Below, one piece after another: positions 25,239-34,523 of a DNA stretch of 64,000 nt. A model generated the notes under the pieces. It made no database searches, was not told where the DNA came from, and was given only the letters and a program-made list of their open reading frames with translations. Each line of letters opens with the position of its first letter. Positions within the stretch are counted from its first letter, which is position 1. Source of the DNA: Kribbella aluminosa (lineage in GTDB: Bacteria; Actinomycetota; Actinomycetes; Propionibacteriales; Kribbellaceae). Position numbers and translations under genes: made by a program. The stretch spans positions 2,046,001 through 2,110,000 of the forward strand of contig NZ_JAGINT010000001.1 of assembly GCF_017876295.1 (NCBI RefSeq). The letters are read 5' to 3'.

Positions 25239-27740
25239 ATGACGCTTACTGAGACACTTCCGGGGACCACTGGGCCTGACGACCTGTTCGACGCCTTTCA
25301 GGGGTGGGTGGGGGAGCAGGGGATCTCGTTGTACCCGGCTCAGGAAGAGGCGTTGATCGAGGTGATGACGGGGTCGAACGTGATCCTGTCGACGCCGACC
25401 GGCTCGGGTAAGAGCCTCGTTGCCACCGGCGCGCACTTCGCCGCGCTCGCGAACGGTCAGCGGACGTTCTACACCGCCCCGATCAAGGCCCTGGTCTCGG
25501 AGAAGTTCTTCGCGCTCTGCGACGTGTTCGGCGCGGACAAGGTCGGCATGCTGACCGGCGACGCCGCCGTCAACGCATCGGCCCCGATCATCTGCTGTAC
25601 GGCGGAAGTCCTCGCGAACATCGCGCTCCGCGAAGGCGCCGACGCCGAGATCGGCCAGGTCGTGATGGACGAGTTCCACTTCTACTCCGAGCCGGACCGC
25701 GGCTGGGCCTGGCAGGTGCCGCTGCTGGAGCTGCCGAAGGCGCAGTTCCTCCTGATGTCCGCGACCCTCGGCGACGTCGAGCGCTTCAAGATCGACCTGT
25801 CCCGCCGCACGGGTCGCCCGACGGCGATCGTCGCGTCCGGCGAGCGCCCGGTCCCGCTGATCTACAAGTACGTGACCAGTCCTCTGCACGAAACGCTCCA
25901 AGAGTTACTCGTGACGCACCAGGCTCCCGTGTACGTCGTGCACTTCACCCAGGCGTCGGCGTTGGAGCGTGCGCAGGCGCTGACCAGCATCAACGTCTGC
26001 ACGAAGGAGGAGAAGGACAAGATCAAGGAGCTGATCGGACACTTCCGGTTCGGCTCCGGCTTCGGCAAGACGCTGCAGCGACTCGTCATGCACGGTATCG
26101 GTGTCCACCATGCAGGCATGCTGCCGAAGTACCGGCGTCTGGTCGAGCAGCTGGCTCAAGCCGGTCTGCTGAAGGTGATCTGCGGCACCGACACGCTCGG
26201 CGTCGGCATCAACGTGCCGATCCGCACGGTGGTGCTGACCGCGCTGAGCAAGTACGACGGTCGCCGGCAGCGCATCCTGAAGGCACGTGAGTTCCACCAG
26301 ATCGCGGGCCGCGCGGGTCGCGCCGGGTACGACACCTCCGGCACAGTCGTGGTCCAGGCGCCAGATCATGTGGTCGAGAACGTCAAGGCGCTCGCCAAGG
26401 CCGGCGACGACCCGAAGAAGCAGCGCCGGGTGCAGCGGAAGAAGCCGCCGGAGGGTTTCGTCACCTGGGGGGAGGACACCTTCGACCGGCTGGTCGCTGC
26501 CGATCCCGAACCGCTGCAGTCGAAGATGCGCGTCAGCCATGCGATGCTGCTGAACGTCATCGCCCGCGACGGCGACGCGTTCACCAGTATGCGCAAGCTG
26601 CTGCGGGACAACCACGAGGACGCCAAGGCCCAGGTCCGGCTGGTTCGGCGCGCGATCCAGATCTACCGCACGCTGCTGACGGCCGGCGTGGTCGAGCGGC
26701 TGGACGAGCCCGACGAGTTCGGCCGCTCGCTGCGGCTGACCGTTGATCTGCAGAAGGACTTCTCACTCAACCAGCCGCTGTCCACCTTCGCGCTGGCGGC
26801 TTTGGACCTGCTCGACCCCGCGGATCCCGTGTATGCCCTCGACGTGGTGTCGGTGGTCGAGGCGACGCTCGAGGATCCGCGCGCCGTCTTGATGGCGCAG
26901 CTGCACCATGCCAAGGGCGAGGCCGTGAACTCGATGAAGGCCGACGGCATCGAGTACGAGGAGCGGATGGAGCTGCTCGACGAGATCAGCTGGCCGAAGC
27001 CGCTCGAAGAGTTGCTCGAGGCCACTTTGGAGATGTACCGGCAGACGCACCCGTGGATCGCCGAGGCCGGGCTGTCCCCGAAGTCGGTGGTCAGGGACAT
27101 GTTCGAACGGGCGATGACGTTCGGCGAGTTCGTCCAGTACTACGGTCTGGCACGCTCCGAGGGCATCCTCCTGCGCTACCTCAGCGACGCGTACAAGGCG
27201 CTCCGGCAGACCGTCCCGCCGGACAAGGTCGACGAGGACCTGGCCGACCTGATCGAGTGGCTCGGCGAGGTGGTCCGCCAGACCGACTCCAGCCTGCTCG
27301 ACGAGTGGGAGGAGCTGACGAACCCGACCGACGACACGCAGGTCGAGGTCGTGCCGGCCGGACCGCGCCGGATCACCTTGAACACAAGGGCTTTCCGGGT
27401 CCTGGTCCGGAACGCGATGTTCCGCCGCGTCGAGCTGGTCGCCCTGCACCGCTGGGCGGAGCTGGGGCAACTCGACAGCGAAGCCGGCTGGGACGCGGGC
27501 CGCTGGGCCGAGGCCGGTACGGCGTACTACGCCGAGCACGAGGTCGTCGGTACCGGCCCGGAAGCCCGCGGCCCCGCGCTGTTCATGGTCGAGGAACACC
27601 CGGGCTACTGGGAGGTCCAGCAGATCATCGACGACCCCGAGGGCAACCACGACTGGCGTATCACCGCGAGCGTCGACCTGGCCGCCTCCGACGAGGCGGG
27701 CGAGCTGGTCCTCGAGCTGGCGTCGTTCAAACCCCTGTAG
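25239..27740 (+). CDS. Ski2-like DEAD/DEAH-box RNA helicase with DUF3516 C-domain
   Basis: An 833-residue helicase. Motif I TPTGSGKS near residue 52, Ia TAPIKALVSEKF, II MDEFHFYSEPDRG (DEFH form) near 147, III LMSATLGD, then in RecA2 HAGMLPKYRR, GTDTLGVGINVPIRTV and the motif VI HQIAGRAGRAGYD near 358. The region after residue 420 is the long helical DUF3516 tail found in actinobacterial members. Such proteins unwind RNA (possibly in RNA turnover); the exact target is not established. Start: ATG at 25239; GTGs 3 and 6 bases earlier are equally possible and differ by one or two residues. The stop overlaps the convergent fabV stop by 14 bases. Confidence 0.88.
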   Translation: MTLTETLPGTTGPDDLFDAFQGWVGEQGISLYPAQEEALIEVMTGSNVILSTPTGSGKSLVATGAHFAALANGQRTFYTAPIKALVSEKFFALCDVFGADKVGMLTGDAAVNASAPIICCTAEVLANIALREGADAEIGQVVMDEFHFYSEPDRGWAWQVPLLELPKAQFLLMSATLGDVERFKIDLSRRTGRPTAIVASGERPVPLIYKYVTSPLHETLQELLVTHQAPVYVVHFTQASALERAQALTSINVCTKEEKDKIKELIGHFRFGSGFGKTLQRLVMHGIGVHHAGMLPKYRRLVEQLAQAGLLKVICGTDTLGVGINVPIRTVVLTALSKYDGRRQRILKAREFHQIAGRAGRAGYDTSGTVVVQAPDHVVENVKALAKAGDDPKKQRRVQRKKPPEGFVTWGEDTFDRLVAADPEPLQSKMRVSHAMLLNVIARDGDAFTSMRKLLRDNHEDAKAQVRLVRRAIQIYRTLLTAGVVERLDEPDEFGRSLRLTVDLQKDFSLNQPLSTFALAALDLLDPADPVYALDVVSVVEATLEDPRAVLMAQLHHAKGEAVNSMKADGIEYEERMELLDEISWPKPLEELLEATLEMYRQTHPWIAEAGLSPKSVVRDMFERAMTFGEFVQYYGLARSEGILLRYLSDAYKALRQTVPPDKVDEDLADLIEWLGEVVRQTDSSLLDEWEELTNPTDDTQVEVVPAGPRRITLNTRAFRVLVRNAMFRRVELVALHRWAELGQLDSEAGWDAGRWAEAGTAYYAEHEVVGTGPEARGPALFMVEEHPGYWEVQQIIDDPEGNHDWRITASVDLAASDEAGELVLELASFKPL

Positions 27741-28912
27741 CTGTTGCGGTAGGCCAGTCCACGTCGACCTCGGTCTCCGCGTCGTACTCCACATCCGGTA
27801 CGCCGAACCCGTACAGCCGACGTACCTCGGCCAGGAACCACGCGGCGTCGGCGACCTCGGCGATGTTCTCCTGCGTCACCAACTCCCACTGCGCGCGGAC
27901 GGCGGACTGGACCTCGTCGTTCAGCTCCCAGCGGTCGAGGCGGATGCGCCCCTCGTCGTCGAGGTCGAGCGGTGCCTCGCCGGTGAGCTGGTCCCACAGC
28001 GCGATCGACTGCTCCACCGGCGTCTGCAGACCGGTCACCTTGTGCAGGAGACTGACATACAGACCGATGCCGGGGATCGCGGACGACGCCTGCGTGACGG
28101 CGGCGCCGTTGACCGACGTCATCGCGGTGACACCGTCCGCGGCCAGCTTCAGGGCGGTCTGCTCCAGATCCGCCTTGGCCGCGCCGATCGAGCCCTGCCG
28201 GTAGAGCGGGCCCGGTCAGGTCGGAGCCGATGTACGTGAGCGCGACGGTGTTGAACCCGGACTTGAGCAGGTCGCGTTCCTGCAGCGCGGCGATCCACCG
28301 GGTCCAGTCCTCGCCGCCCATCACCTTCACGGTCTGGGCGATCTCGTCGTCGGTCGCGACCTCGATCCCGACCTCCTGCAGCACCGGCGCACCGTCGTCG
28401 AACGCAAGGCTCTTCGTGGTGTGCGGAGCGCCGATCGCCTTCAGCGCCGACTGGTAGGTCTCGCCGCTGCGCGGGTCGGTACGGCGGGGCGCGGCGACGC
28501 TGTAGATGAGGTGGTCGATCTTGCCGAGCTTCGCCGCGACCAGGTCGAGCACCTCGTCCTTGGTGGTGTCCGCGAAGGCGTCAGCGTTCACGAAGCTCCA
28601 CGAGCGGCCGAGCTCAGCGGCCAGTGCGGCGGTCTCCGCGGTCCGGTACCACCCGGCGGTCGCCGTACGACGGGCTGTGGCCGCCTTCTCGAAGCAGACG
28701 CCGATGCCGTCGATCCCGTACCGCGCGAGGCCCGCGATCGTGGTCGCGAGCCCATAGCCCGAGCTGGACCCGATCACCAGCGCCGTACGCCGCTCCGCCG
28801 GCCGCGCCGGGACCTCCGCCGTCATGTCCCGCACAACCCGGGCGCACCCCGCCGGATGCGAGTCGAGAAACAGAAATCCCCGCCCAACCGGCTTCACCAC
28901 ACGCTCACTCAT
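27727..28912 (-). pseudogene. fabV: fabV trans-2-enoyl-CoA/ACP reductase, one frameshift
   Basis: FabV reduces trans-2-enoyl thioesters with NADH in fatty-acid synthesis and is the triclosan-tolerant enoyl reductase. N-part, about 235 codons: VKPVGRGFLFLDSHPAGC, then the nucleotide-binding SSSGYGLATTIAGLARYGIDGIGV, DAFADTTKDEVL, and YSVAAPRRTDP. The frame breaks right after YIGSDLTGP: an extra base in GGGCCCG around 28207-28213. Removing one base restores LYRQGSIGAAKADLEQTA and runs straight into the second frame (MTSVNGAAVTQASSAIPG to DVDWPTATATGV). Total of 1186 bases is 395 codons plus one, matching the family's usual 395-400. Apart from this base the gene looks intact, so a consensus error is quite possible. 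Start at 28912 gives the family N-terminus. Confidence 0.85.
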
Positions 28913-28934
28913 GCGGACGACCCTAACCGGGGTG

Positions 28935-30221
28935 TCAGCTCCAGTACATCTCCGCATCGTCAGGTTCCACCACGACGTCGGCGCCGAGGCGGCGGAGGTT
29001 GCCCGCGAAGTCGGTGTAGCCGCGGTGCACGTGGTGGGCGGCCGAGACCAGTGTCTCGCCCTCGGCGGCGAGGCCGGCCAGCACCAGCGCGGCACCGGCC
29101 CGGATGTCGGACGCGACCACCGGCGCACCGGACAGCCGCGGTACGCCGCGGACCACCGCGTGGTGCCCGTCGGTCTGGATCTGCGCGCCCAGGCGGGTGA
29201 GTTCCTGGGCGAACGTGAACCGGCCTTCGAACAGGTTCTCGGTGACCATCGCGGCGCCGTCGCTGAGCGCGTTCAGCGCGATCACGAACGCCTGCAGGTC
29301 GGTCGCGAACCCGGGGTACGGCAGTGTCACCACGTCCACCGGCTTCGGCCGGTCATGCATCCGGACCCGGAAGCCCGGATTCAGCACGGTGATCTCGGCG
29401 CCTGCCTTGTGCAGCTTGTCGAGCGGCAACTCGAGGTGCTCCGCATGACCGTTGGTGACGGTCACATCACCCTTGGTGATCGCAGCCGCGAACGCCCAGC
29501 TGCCGGACACGATCCGGTCCGGGACCACGGTGTGGTCGACCGGGTTCAGCAGCCCGTTCACGCCGCTGATCTCGATCCGCGGCGAGCCGGCGCCGTCGAT
29601 CTGCGCGCCCATCTCGACCAGCATCGCGGCGATGTCCTGGATCTCCGGCTCGCGGGCGGCGTTCTCGATGATCGTGGTGCCCTTCGCGAGCACCGCCGCC
29701 ATCATGATCGTCTCGGTCGCGCCGACGCTCGGGAAGTCCAGCCAGACCTCGGCGCCGTGCAGCCCCTGCGGCGCCTCGGCGATCACGAACCCGTGCTCGA
29801 TGTGCACCTTCGCGCCCATCGACTCCAGCCCGGCGACGTGCATGTTCAGCCCGCGGGAGCCGATGTTGTCTCCGCCCGGCAGCGCCACCTCCGCCTGGCC
29901 GCAGCGGCCGAGCAGCGGGCCGAGCACCGAGATCGAGGCGCGCAGCTTGCGGACCAGCTCGTAGTCGCACTGGTGGCCGATGGCGCCCGGTACGGCGATC
30001 GTCGCGAGCCGCTGGTCCGCGTCCACCTTCACCGAGCACCCGAGCGTGTCCAGCAGCTGGGCCATGAACGTGACGTCCAGGATGCCCGGCACCTGGCGCA
30101 GCGTCGTCGTACCTTCGGCGAGCAGCGCCGCCGCCATGAGCTTGAGCACACTGTTCTTCGCGCCGGCCACCTCGACAGCGCCGTCGAGCCGTGCCTCACC
30201 CGCGATTCGAAACCGTTCCAC
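28935..30221 (-). CDS. murA: UDP-N-acetylglucosamine 1-carboxyvinyltransferase, fosfomycin-insensitive type
   Basis: MurA, 428 residues, transfers enolpyruvate from PEP to UDP-GlcNAc, the first committed step of peptidoglycan synthesis, in the cytoplasm. [18 protein letters not shown] (UDP-GlcNAc side, Lys22-Asn23 equivalent) begins near residue 18; [10 protein letters not shown] near 120 holds the active-site loop, where the usual Cys115 is Asp, as in mycobacterial MurA that is naturally fosfomycin-resistant. Two starts are possible. The GTG at 30221 begins VERFRIAG, the family's normal N-terminus, and has TACAGT six bases ahead, a leaderless layout. The ATG at 30239 lies inside an inverted-repeat arm and lacks a ribosome site. 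I prefer 30221. Confidence 0.93.
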   Translation of the reverse strand: MERFRIAGEARLDGAVEVAGAKNSVLKLMAAALLAEGTTTLRQVPGILDVTFMAQLLDTLGCSVKVDADQRLATIAVPGAIGHQCDYELVRKLRASISVLGPLLGRCGQAEVALPGGDNIGSRGLNMHVAGLESMGAKVHIEHGFVIAEAPQGLHGAEVWLDFPSVGATETIMMAAVLAKGTTIIENAAREPEIQDIAAMLVEMGAQIDGAGSPRIEISGVNGLLNPVDHTVVPDRIVSGSWAFAAAITKGDVTVTNGHAEHLELPLDKLHKAGAEITVLNPGFRVRMHDRPKPVDVVTLPYPGFATDLQAFVIALNALSDGAAMVTENLFEGRFTFAQELTRLGAQIQTDGHHAVVRGVPRLSGAPVVASDIRAGAALVLAGLAAEGETLVSAAHHVHRGYTDFAGNLRRLGADVVVEPDDAEMYWS

Positions 30222-30233
30222 CGGTCGACTGTA

Positions 30234-30300
30234 GGCCATGCTGGGTCTCGCTGTGCCCGCCGAGTGCCGCGCAGCACGCGCAGGAAGACCCAGCATGGCC
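30234..30300. repeat. 15-bp perfect inverted repeat between murA and the adenosyltransferase gene
   Basis: GGCCATGCTGGGTCT (30234-30248) and AGACCCAGCATGGCC (30286-30300) are exact complements around a 37-base spacer. It lies directly between the two divergent leaderless promoters, so a shared operator, cruciform or mobile palindrome are all possible. Confidence 0.8.
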
Positions 30301-30307
30301 TTCGCGT

Positions 30308-30334
30308 TTGACGGTCCCGGGGTTTGCGTAGAGT
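30308..30334 (+). promoter_or_regulatory. promoter for leaderless adenosyltransferase mRNA
   Basis: TTGACG (30308-30313) and TAGAGT (30329-30334) are separated by 15 bases; the -10 box is six bases ahead of the ATG at 30341, so transcription should start at the start codon itself. The spacer is short, making the -35 less sure than the -10. Confidence 0.55.
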
Positions 30335-30340
30335 CCTGGC

Positions 30341-30922
30341 ATGGCTGTGAACTTGACGCGGATCTACACGCGCACCGGTGACGCCGGCGAGACCCGCCTC
30401 GGCGACAACTCCACCACCTCGAAGACCGACCCGCGGCTGGCGGCGTACGGCGAGGTCGACGAGGCGAACTCGGCGATCGGGGTGGCGATCGCCGCCGGGC
30501 ACCTGAACAGTGCGATCGCGGTGCTGCTGACCCGGATCCAGAACGACCTGTTCGACGTCGGCGCGGATCTCTGCAACCCGATCACTCCTGATCCGGAATA
30601 TCCGCCGCTGCGGGTCACTCAGGACTACGTCGACCGGCTGGAGGGCTGGTGCGACGAGTACAACGGTCGTTTGACCAAGCTGCGTTCGTTCATCCTGCCC
30701 GGCGGTACCGAGGGCGCCGCGTACCTGAACGTCGCCCGCGCGGTCGTCCGCCGCGCCGAGCGGGCCGGCTGGGCCGCCGTCGAGGCGCACGGCCCGTCGA
30801 TCAACCTGCTCGCGATCACGTACCTGAACCGCCTGTCCGACCTGCTCTTCATCCTCGGCCGGGTCGCGAACCTGTCCTCCGGCGGCGACGTCCTCTGGAT
30901 CCCCGGCGGCGAACGGGACTAG
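30341..30922 (+). CDS. PduO-type ATP:cob(I)alamin adenosyltransferase
   Basis: A 193-residue cytoplasmic enzyme that moves the adenosyl group of ATP onto cob(I)alamin to make coenzyme B12. [10 protein letters not shown] at residue 9 is the ATP-binding signature; [36 protein letters not shown] and [12 protein letters not shown] complete the five-helix PduO/MMAB fold. The ATG at 30341 is supported by the leaderless promoter and the usual N-terminal distance to the motif. A B12-dependent mutase (MeaA) is encoded 3.6 kb away and would use its product. The stop shares the palindrome CTAG with the convergent sppA stop. Confidence 0.93.
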   Translation: MAVNLTRIYTRTGDAGETRLGDNSTTSKTDPRLAAYGEVDEANSAIGVAIAAGHLNSAIAVLLTRIQNDLFDVGADLCNPITPDPEYPPLRVTQDYVDRLEGWCDEYNGRLTKLRSFILPGGTEGAAYLNVARAVVRRAERAGWAAVEAHGPSINLLAITYLNRLSDLLFILGRVANLSSGGDVLWIPGGERD

Positions 30923-32571
30923 CTGATCTCCCACGAGAACGGCATCCGCAGTACGCCCGCGGGGGGTAGGCCGAGCGCGCTGTAGAGACCGGTGGTCAGG
31001 CCGTCGAGCGTCAACGGCGCCGCGGCGACTGCCAGATCATCGGTCGTCGTCGGCGCCTTGAGCTGACTCATCAGGTTGCGGTGCGGTACTGCGGTCACGG
31101 CGACCTCGTCGCGGTCCAGACCGGCCCGGTTGCAGGCCAGGGTCAGCGCGTGCTGGAAACCGCCCAGCTCGTCGACCAGCTTGTGGCTGTGGGCGTCGGC
31201 ACCGGTCCAGACCCGTCCGCGTGCCAGCGACTCCAGCCGCTCCTCCGGGAGTCCCCGGTCCAGTGCGGCCTTGCCGACGAAGTCCTTGTAGATGCGGTCG
31301 AGTGTTTCCTCCAGCCGCGCCCACTGCTCGTCGGTGAACTCCTCCTGTGCCGAGTACATCTGTGCGTTCGCACCTTCGGACACGGCCTGCTGTGAGATCC
31401 CGATACGGCCGAGAGCGTCCCGTACGACGCCCTTGCCGGTCAGTACGCCGATAGAACCGGTGATCGTGCCCGGCTGCGCCACGATCAGGTCAGCCGGCAT
31501 CGCAACGAAGTACCCGCCGGATGCGGCGACACTGCCCATGGACGCGATCACAGGGCGTCCGCTTGAACGCAGCCGCAGTACCTCGTTGCGGATCGCGTCA
31601 GAGGCGACGTACGACCCGCCTGGGCTGTCTACGCGCAGTACTACCGCCCTCACGCGTTCGTTGGCTGCCACGGCGCGCAGTGCGGCGCCTACGGTGTCCG
31701 AGCCGGAGCCAGGGCCGCCCATGGGGCTGTTGGAGTTGCGGCCGACCGAGATGCCGCCAGTCACGCGCACGACCGCCACCAGCGGCTTCTGCGGCCAGGG
31801 GAGCGTCTTGCGTACTTCGTCCAGCGTCCGCGGGCCACGGCGGATGTAGCGCTCGGCCAGCAGCCTGTCGTCGTACTGCAGCTGCTTCTCGAGCTCGTCG
31901 TACACGTCCGACCGGTACCCGAGCCGATCGACCAGCCCCGCGTCCAGACCGGCCTGTGCGGGCAGGGGCGCGCTGTCGACCAGCTCCCGTACCTGCGTCG
32001 TGTCCAGCCGTCGCCGTACCGCGATACCCTCGACGATCTGCTCGTACGCCGACTCCGCCAGCCGCGACGCCATCTCCCGGGCCGGCCCGGTCATTTCGCG
32101 CTCGGTGAACGTGTCGGCCGCTGTCTTGTACTCACGCCGCTTCCCGAACTGCGGGATCACCCCGGCCTTGTCCAGCGCGCTGCGGATGAAGACCGCCTGC
32201 ACCGAGACACCCGTGATCGCCAGGTCGCCGGACGGCTGCAGCCAGATCTCGTCGAACGCAGTGGCCAGGTAGTACGGGACAGTGCCCTGGCCGGTCTCGC
32301 CGAACGACTCGGTCCACGCGACCGCCGGCTTCCCCGACGTACGGAAGTCGGCAACCGCCTCGCGCAGCTCCTGCACCTGGGCCAAGGACAGCCGGTGGCC
32401 GCCGAGGTGCGCGACCAGCCCGACGACCCCGTCGTCCCGGGCGCCCTTCCGCAGCGCGGCAACCAGCTCGCGCAGCGTCGGCAGATGCCGCATCCGAAAC
32501 GCGGCAACAGGAGAAGCGGGCGGCGTCTCGAGTACGCCGCGGGTCAGATCCAGCTCAAGCAGTGTCCCCAT
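30919..32571 (-). CDS. sppA: signal peptide peptidase SppA, 67K type (S49)
   Basis: A 550-residue tandem-domain serine protease of family S49. The N-repeat supplies the general base Lys in FGKRREYKTAADTF (near residue 148); the C-repeat supplies the nucleophile Ser in IASMGSVAASGGYFVAM (near residue 347), preceded by LRVDSPGGSY. These digest cleaved signal peptides at the membrane in E. coli. No membrane anchor is obvious at the N-terminus, common in actinobacterial members. The start at 32571 has TAGGGT six bases upstream on the coding strand, a leaderless arrangement. Convergent with the adenosyltransferase gene, stops overlapping in CTAG. Confidence 0.9.
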   Translation of the reverse strand: MGTLLELDLTRGVLETPPASPVAAFRMRHLPTLRELVAALRKGARDDGVVGLVAHLGGHRLSLAQVQELREAVADFRTSGKPAVAWTESFGETGQGTVPYYLATAFDEIWLQPSGDLAITGVSVQAVFIRSALDKAGVIPQFGKRREYKTAADTFTEREMTGPAREMASRLAESAYEQIVEGIAVRRRLDTTQVRELVDSAPLPAQAGLDAGLVDRLGYRSDVYDELEKQLQYDDRLLAERYIRRGPRTLDEVRKTLPWPQKPLVAVVRVTGGISVGRNSNSPMGGPGSGSDTVGAALRAVAANERVRAVVLRVDSPGGSYVASDAIRNEVLRLRSSGRPVIASMGSVAASGGYFVAMPADLIVAQPGTITGSIGVLTGKGVVRDALGRIGISQQAVSEGANAQMYSAQEEFTDEQWARLEETLDRIYKDFVGKAALDRGLPEERLESLARGRVWTGADAHSHKLVDELGGFQHALTLACNRAGLDRDEVAVTAVPHRNLMSQLKAPTTTDDLAVAAAPLTLDGLTTGLYSALGLPPAGVLRMPFSWEIS

Positions 32572-32591
32572 ACCCCGACCCTAGACGCTCC

Positions 32592-32632
32592 AAAAAGACC
32601 TGTCCCCGCCCAGCTCGGCTGGACGGGGACAG
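32592..32632 (-). terminator. intrinsic terminator after the secreted-protein gene
   Basis: CTGTCCCCG (32600-32608) pairs with CGGGGACAG (32624-32632) and an inner CCAGC/GCTGG extends the stem; on the minus strand the hairpin is followed by a T5 run (complement of 32592-32596). It begins 17 bases after the stop of the gene at 32649. Confidence 0.85.
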
Positions 32633-32648
32633 ATCCGTTACAGCTGGG

Positions 32649-33593
32649 TCACTCGCCCACGCGCTGCGGGCCGCCCGAGCCGGTCAGCAGGAAGTGCACC
32701 TTGGCACCGAACGTGGCCTTGAAGCTCCCGTAGCTCTTGATCACCGTGGTGGTCCCGGTGGCTTTGCTGACGGCGTACACCGTGGCTGTGTCGGTGTCGT
32801 GGTCGAACGCGGTCAGCAGCGTGCTGGTAGCGCCGCACCGCTGGGCCACCAGCGAGTCGAACGCGGCGAACCCGGATGCACGGACCTGCTTCACAACCGG
32901 CTTCATCGGCAGCGTGACCGGCACGTGCACCGTGTAGAGCGCACCGCCCTTGGTCAGCACCAGCAGGGTGTCGTACGTCGCCGTCTCGGCGATCAGGGTG
33001 ATTGCCTTGACGGAACCGAAGCCCGGCGCCGAACCGTACGCCCGCGCCCGGTCCTGGACTGAGTAGCGGTACAGCGACCCGTTGGCGTGCAGGCCGTAGA
33101 GGAACGACCGCTCGCCGTACGAGTAGTTGGAGTCGGTGATCTGGCTGAACCCGCGCCACCCCGTGCCCAGCTTGATGGCCCGGACGGTCGGTGTGGTCGC
33201 CGAACCCTGGTACATGGCGATCGCGCCGTACAGGTTGTCGCCCTGCAGGACGAGACCGTGGACGAAGTCCGTCGTGCCGTCGCTCTCCAGGTACCAGCTG
33301 GCGCTGGAGCGGACGGCGAACAGCTTGTACGGGTCCAGCGGGTTCACGGTGAGCGGCCGGCTGGCCGTCACGTCGTACCCGCCGGCCGTCCCGGTCGCGT
33401 TGACCGCGCCGATGCCGAGCCCGCATGCCGTGGTCGCGGCCTGGGAGTTGGTGGTGGGGAGCTTCCCCGCGCTCTTCGCGGCGGTCCGGAACGAGTCCGG
33501 CTTGGGCTTGGCCGCGATCGCGGCTGCCGGTACCGCCGCCGCGGTGACCAGGCCCAGCCCGGCCAGCGCGAGTGCAACACGTCGCATTCTCAT
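32649..33593 (-). CDS. secreted protein of unknown function, beta-propeller-like
   Basis: A 314-residue exported protein with a clear signal peptide (VALALAGLGLVTAAAVPAAAIA) and no recognised family. The mature part has spaced aromatic/Gly repeats such as GTGWRGFSQITDSNY, LYGLHANGSLYRYSV and LLVLTKGGALYTVHV, a pattern seen in tachylectin-like or other beta-propellers. Two Cys (near 58 and 239) could form a disulphide. It is the only gene here with a textbook intrinsic terminator. Monocistronic, with a 75-base gap to the gene behind. Function unknown. Confidence 0.75.
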   Translation of the reverse strand: MRMRRVALALAGLGLVTAAAVPAAAIAAKPKPDSFRTAAKSAGKLPTTNSQAATTACGLGIGAVNATGTAGGYDVTASRPLTVNPLDPYKLFAVRSSASWYLESDGTTDFVHGLVLQGDNLYGAIAMYQGSATTPTVRAIKLGTGWRGFSQITDSNYSYGERSFLYGLHANGSLYRYSVQDRARAYGSAPGFGSVKAITLIAETATYDTLLVLTKGGALYTVHVPVTLPMKPVVKQVRASGFAAFDSLVAQRCGATSTLLTAFDHDTDTATVYAVSKATGTTTVIKSYGSFKATFGAKVHFLLTGSGGPQRVGE

Positions 33594-33668
33594 AGCCCGT
33601 ACATCGGCGGGTGCATACTCCGCGTTACCGGGAACACGTACCGTTACTAATTTGGTACAGTCCGGTAG

Positions 33669-34001
33669 TCAGGAGGCGTCGAGGAGGCCGCGGGCGGCGG
33701 GCTCGTCGTGGGGCCAGACGTAGACGGTCCAGCCGTTGGTGGTGCGGGCGGCGGTCGCCTTGATGCCGAAGGTCTTCAGGCGGGCGACCAGGACGCGGGC
33801 CTCGTTGTACGTCGGCACGGTGCGGATGTCGGTGAGCAGGCCGAAGGTGTCCGGCTCAGCCGGGGTGTGGTCGACCCGCCGGACCAGTGAGCCGCCCTTC
33901 GCCTTGGAGAACGCCCAACGGCACAGCAGCACCATCACGCCGGCCAGGGCGATGGCCACCACCGGGAACAGGAAGTAATCCTCGGCGAACACGCCCACCA
34001 T
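33669..34001 (-). CDS. small single-helix membrane protein of unknown function
   Basis: A 110-residue protein with one N-terminal transmembrane segment (FPVVAIALAGVMVLLCRWAF) followed by a cytoplasmic domain of about 65 residues (FGLLTDIRTVPTYNEARVLVARLKTFGIKATAARTTNGWTV is summarised here by its ends FGLLTDIR and TNGWTVYVW). Similar small proteins with an SPOR-like or DUF2007-like alpha-beta tail are common in actinobacteria; the ARVLVARLKTFGIKA piece fits DUF2007. Start at 34001 chosen because it puts the helix at the N-terminus. Divergent from the STAS gene. Function unknown. Confidence 0.65.
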   Translation of the reverse strand: MVGVFAEDYFLFPVVAIALAGVMVLLCRWAFSKAKGGSLVRRVDHTPAEPDTFGLLTDIRTVPTYNEARVLVARLKTFGIKATAARTTNGWTVYVWPHDEPAARGLLDAS

Positions 34002-34139
34002 TGTCTCGCGGATCAAAAGGTCGTGAGGTGTTGGCAACCTTCCGTGTCTTCGGGGAGTCTTTACGAACACAAGCCATCACCAACGCTGTCACGCGGCCGA
34101 TGGAACTCGGGGGCCGCCGGAAGAGCGGAGGGCACGAAC

Positions 34140-34448
34140 ATGCTCGAGCCTGACAACGTGGTTCACCTGACCGGAATCCTGGACGTGCGCTCGGTCGGCG
34201 ACGTCCGGCAGACCCTCAACCACCTGATCGACACCTCCGTCGGCGACGTGATCGTCGACCTGGAAGCGGTCGACGCGGTCGATGCGACCGGCCTCGGCCT
34301 GCTGGTCGCCACCCACCGCCGCACCCAACTCCTCGGCCGTCAGTTGGTCCTCTGGCACCCGATGCCGTCGGTCGTCCGCATCCTCGCCGTCACCCGTCTG
34401 CACCGCGTCCTGAACGTGGAACGCACCCCACTGCCGATCAGCGCCTAG
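34140..34448 (+). CDS. STAS-domain anti-sigma factor antagonist
   Basis: A 102-residue single STAS domain of the SpoIIAA/RsbV kind, which binds an anti-sigma kinase to free a sigma factor. The phosphorylation loop reads VDATGLGLLVA (near residue 52), with Thr where Ser is more usual. The start at 34140 has GGAGGG 8 bases upstream. No anti-sigma kinase or sigma gene is adjacent, so the partner lies elsewhere. Confidence 0.83.
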   Translation: MLEPDNVVHLTGILDVRSVGDVRQTLNHLIDTSVGDVIVDLEAVDAVDATGLGLLVATHRRTQLLGRQLVLWHPMPSVVRILAVTRLHRVLNVERTPLPISA

Positions 34449-34523
34449 GTGTGATGTAGGCCCCTGGTGACGCCAGTCACGAGGGGCAGACTCACAAGGG
34501 CACACAGTCCTACTCTCGGGTAC

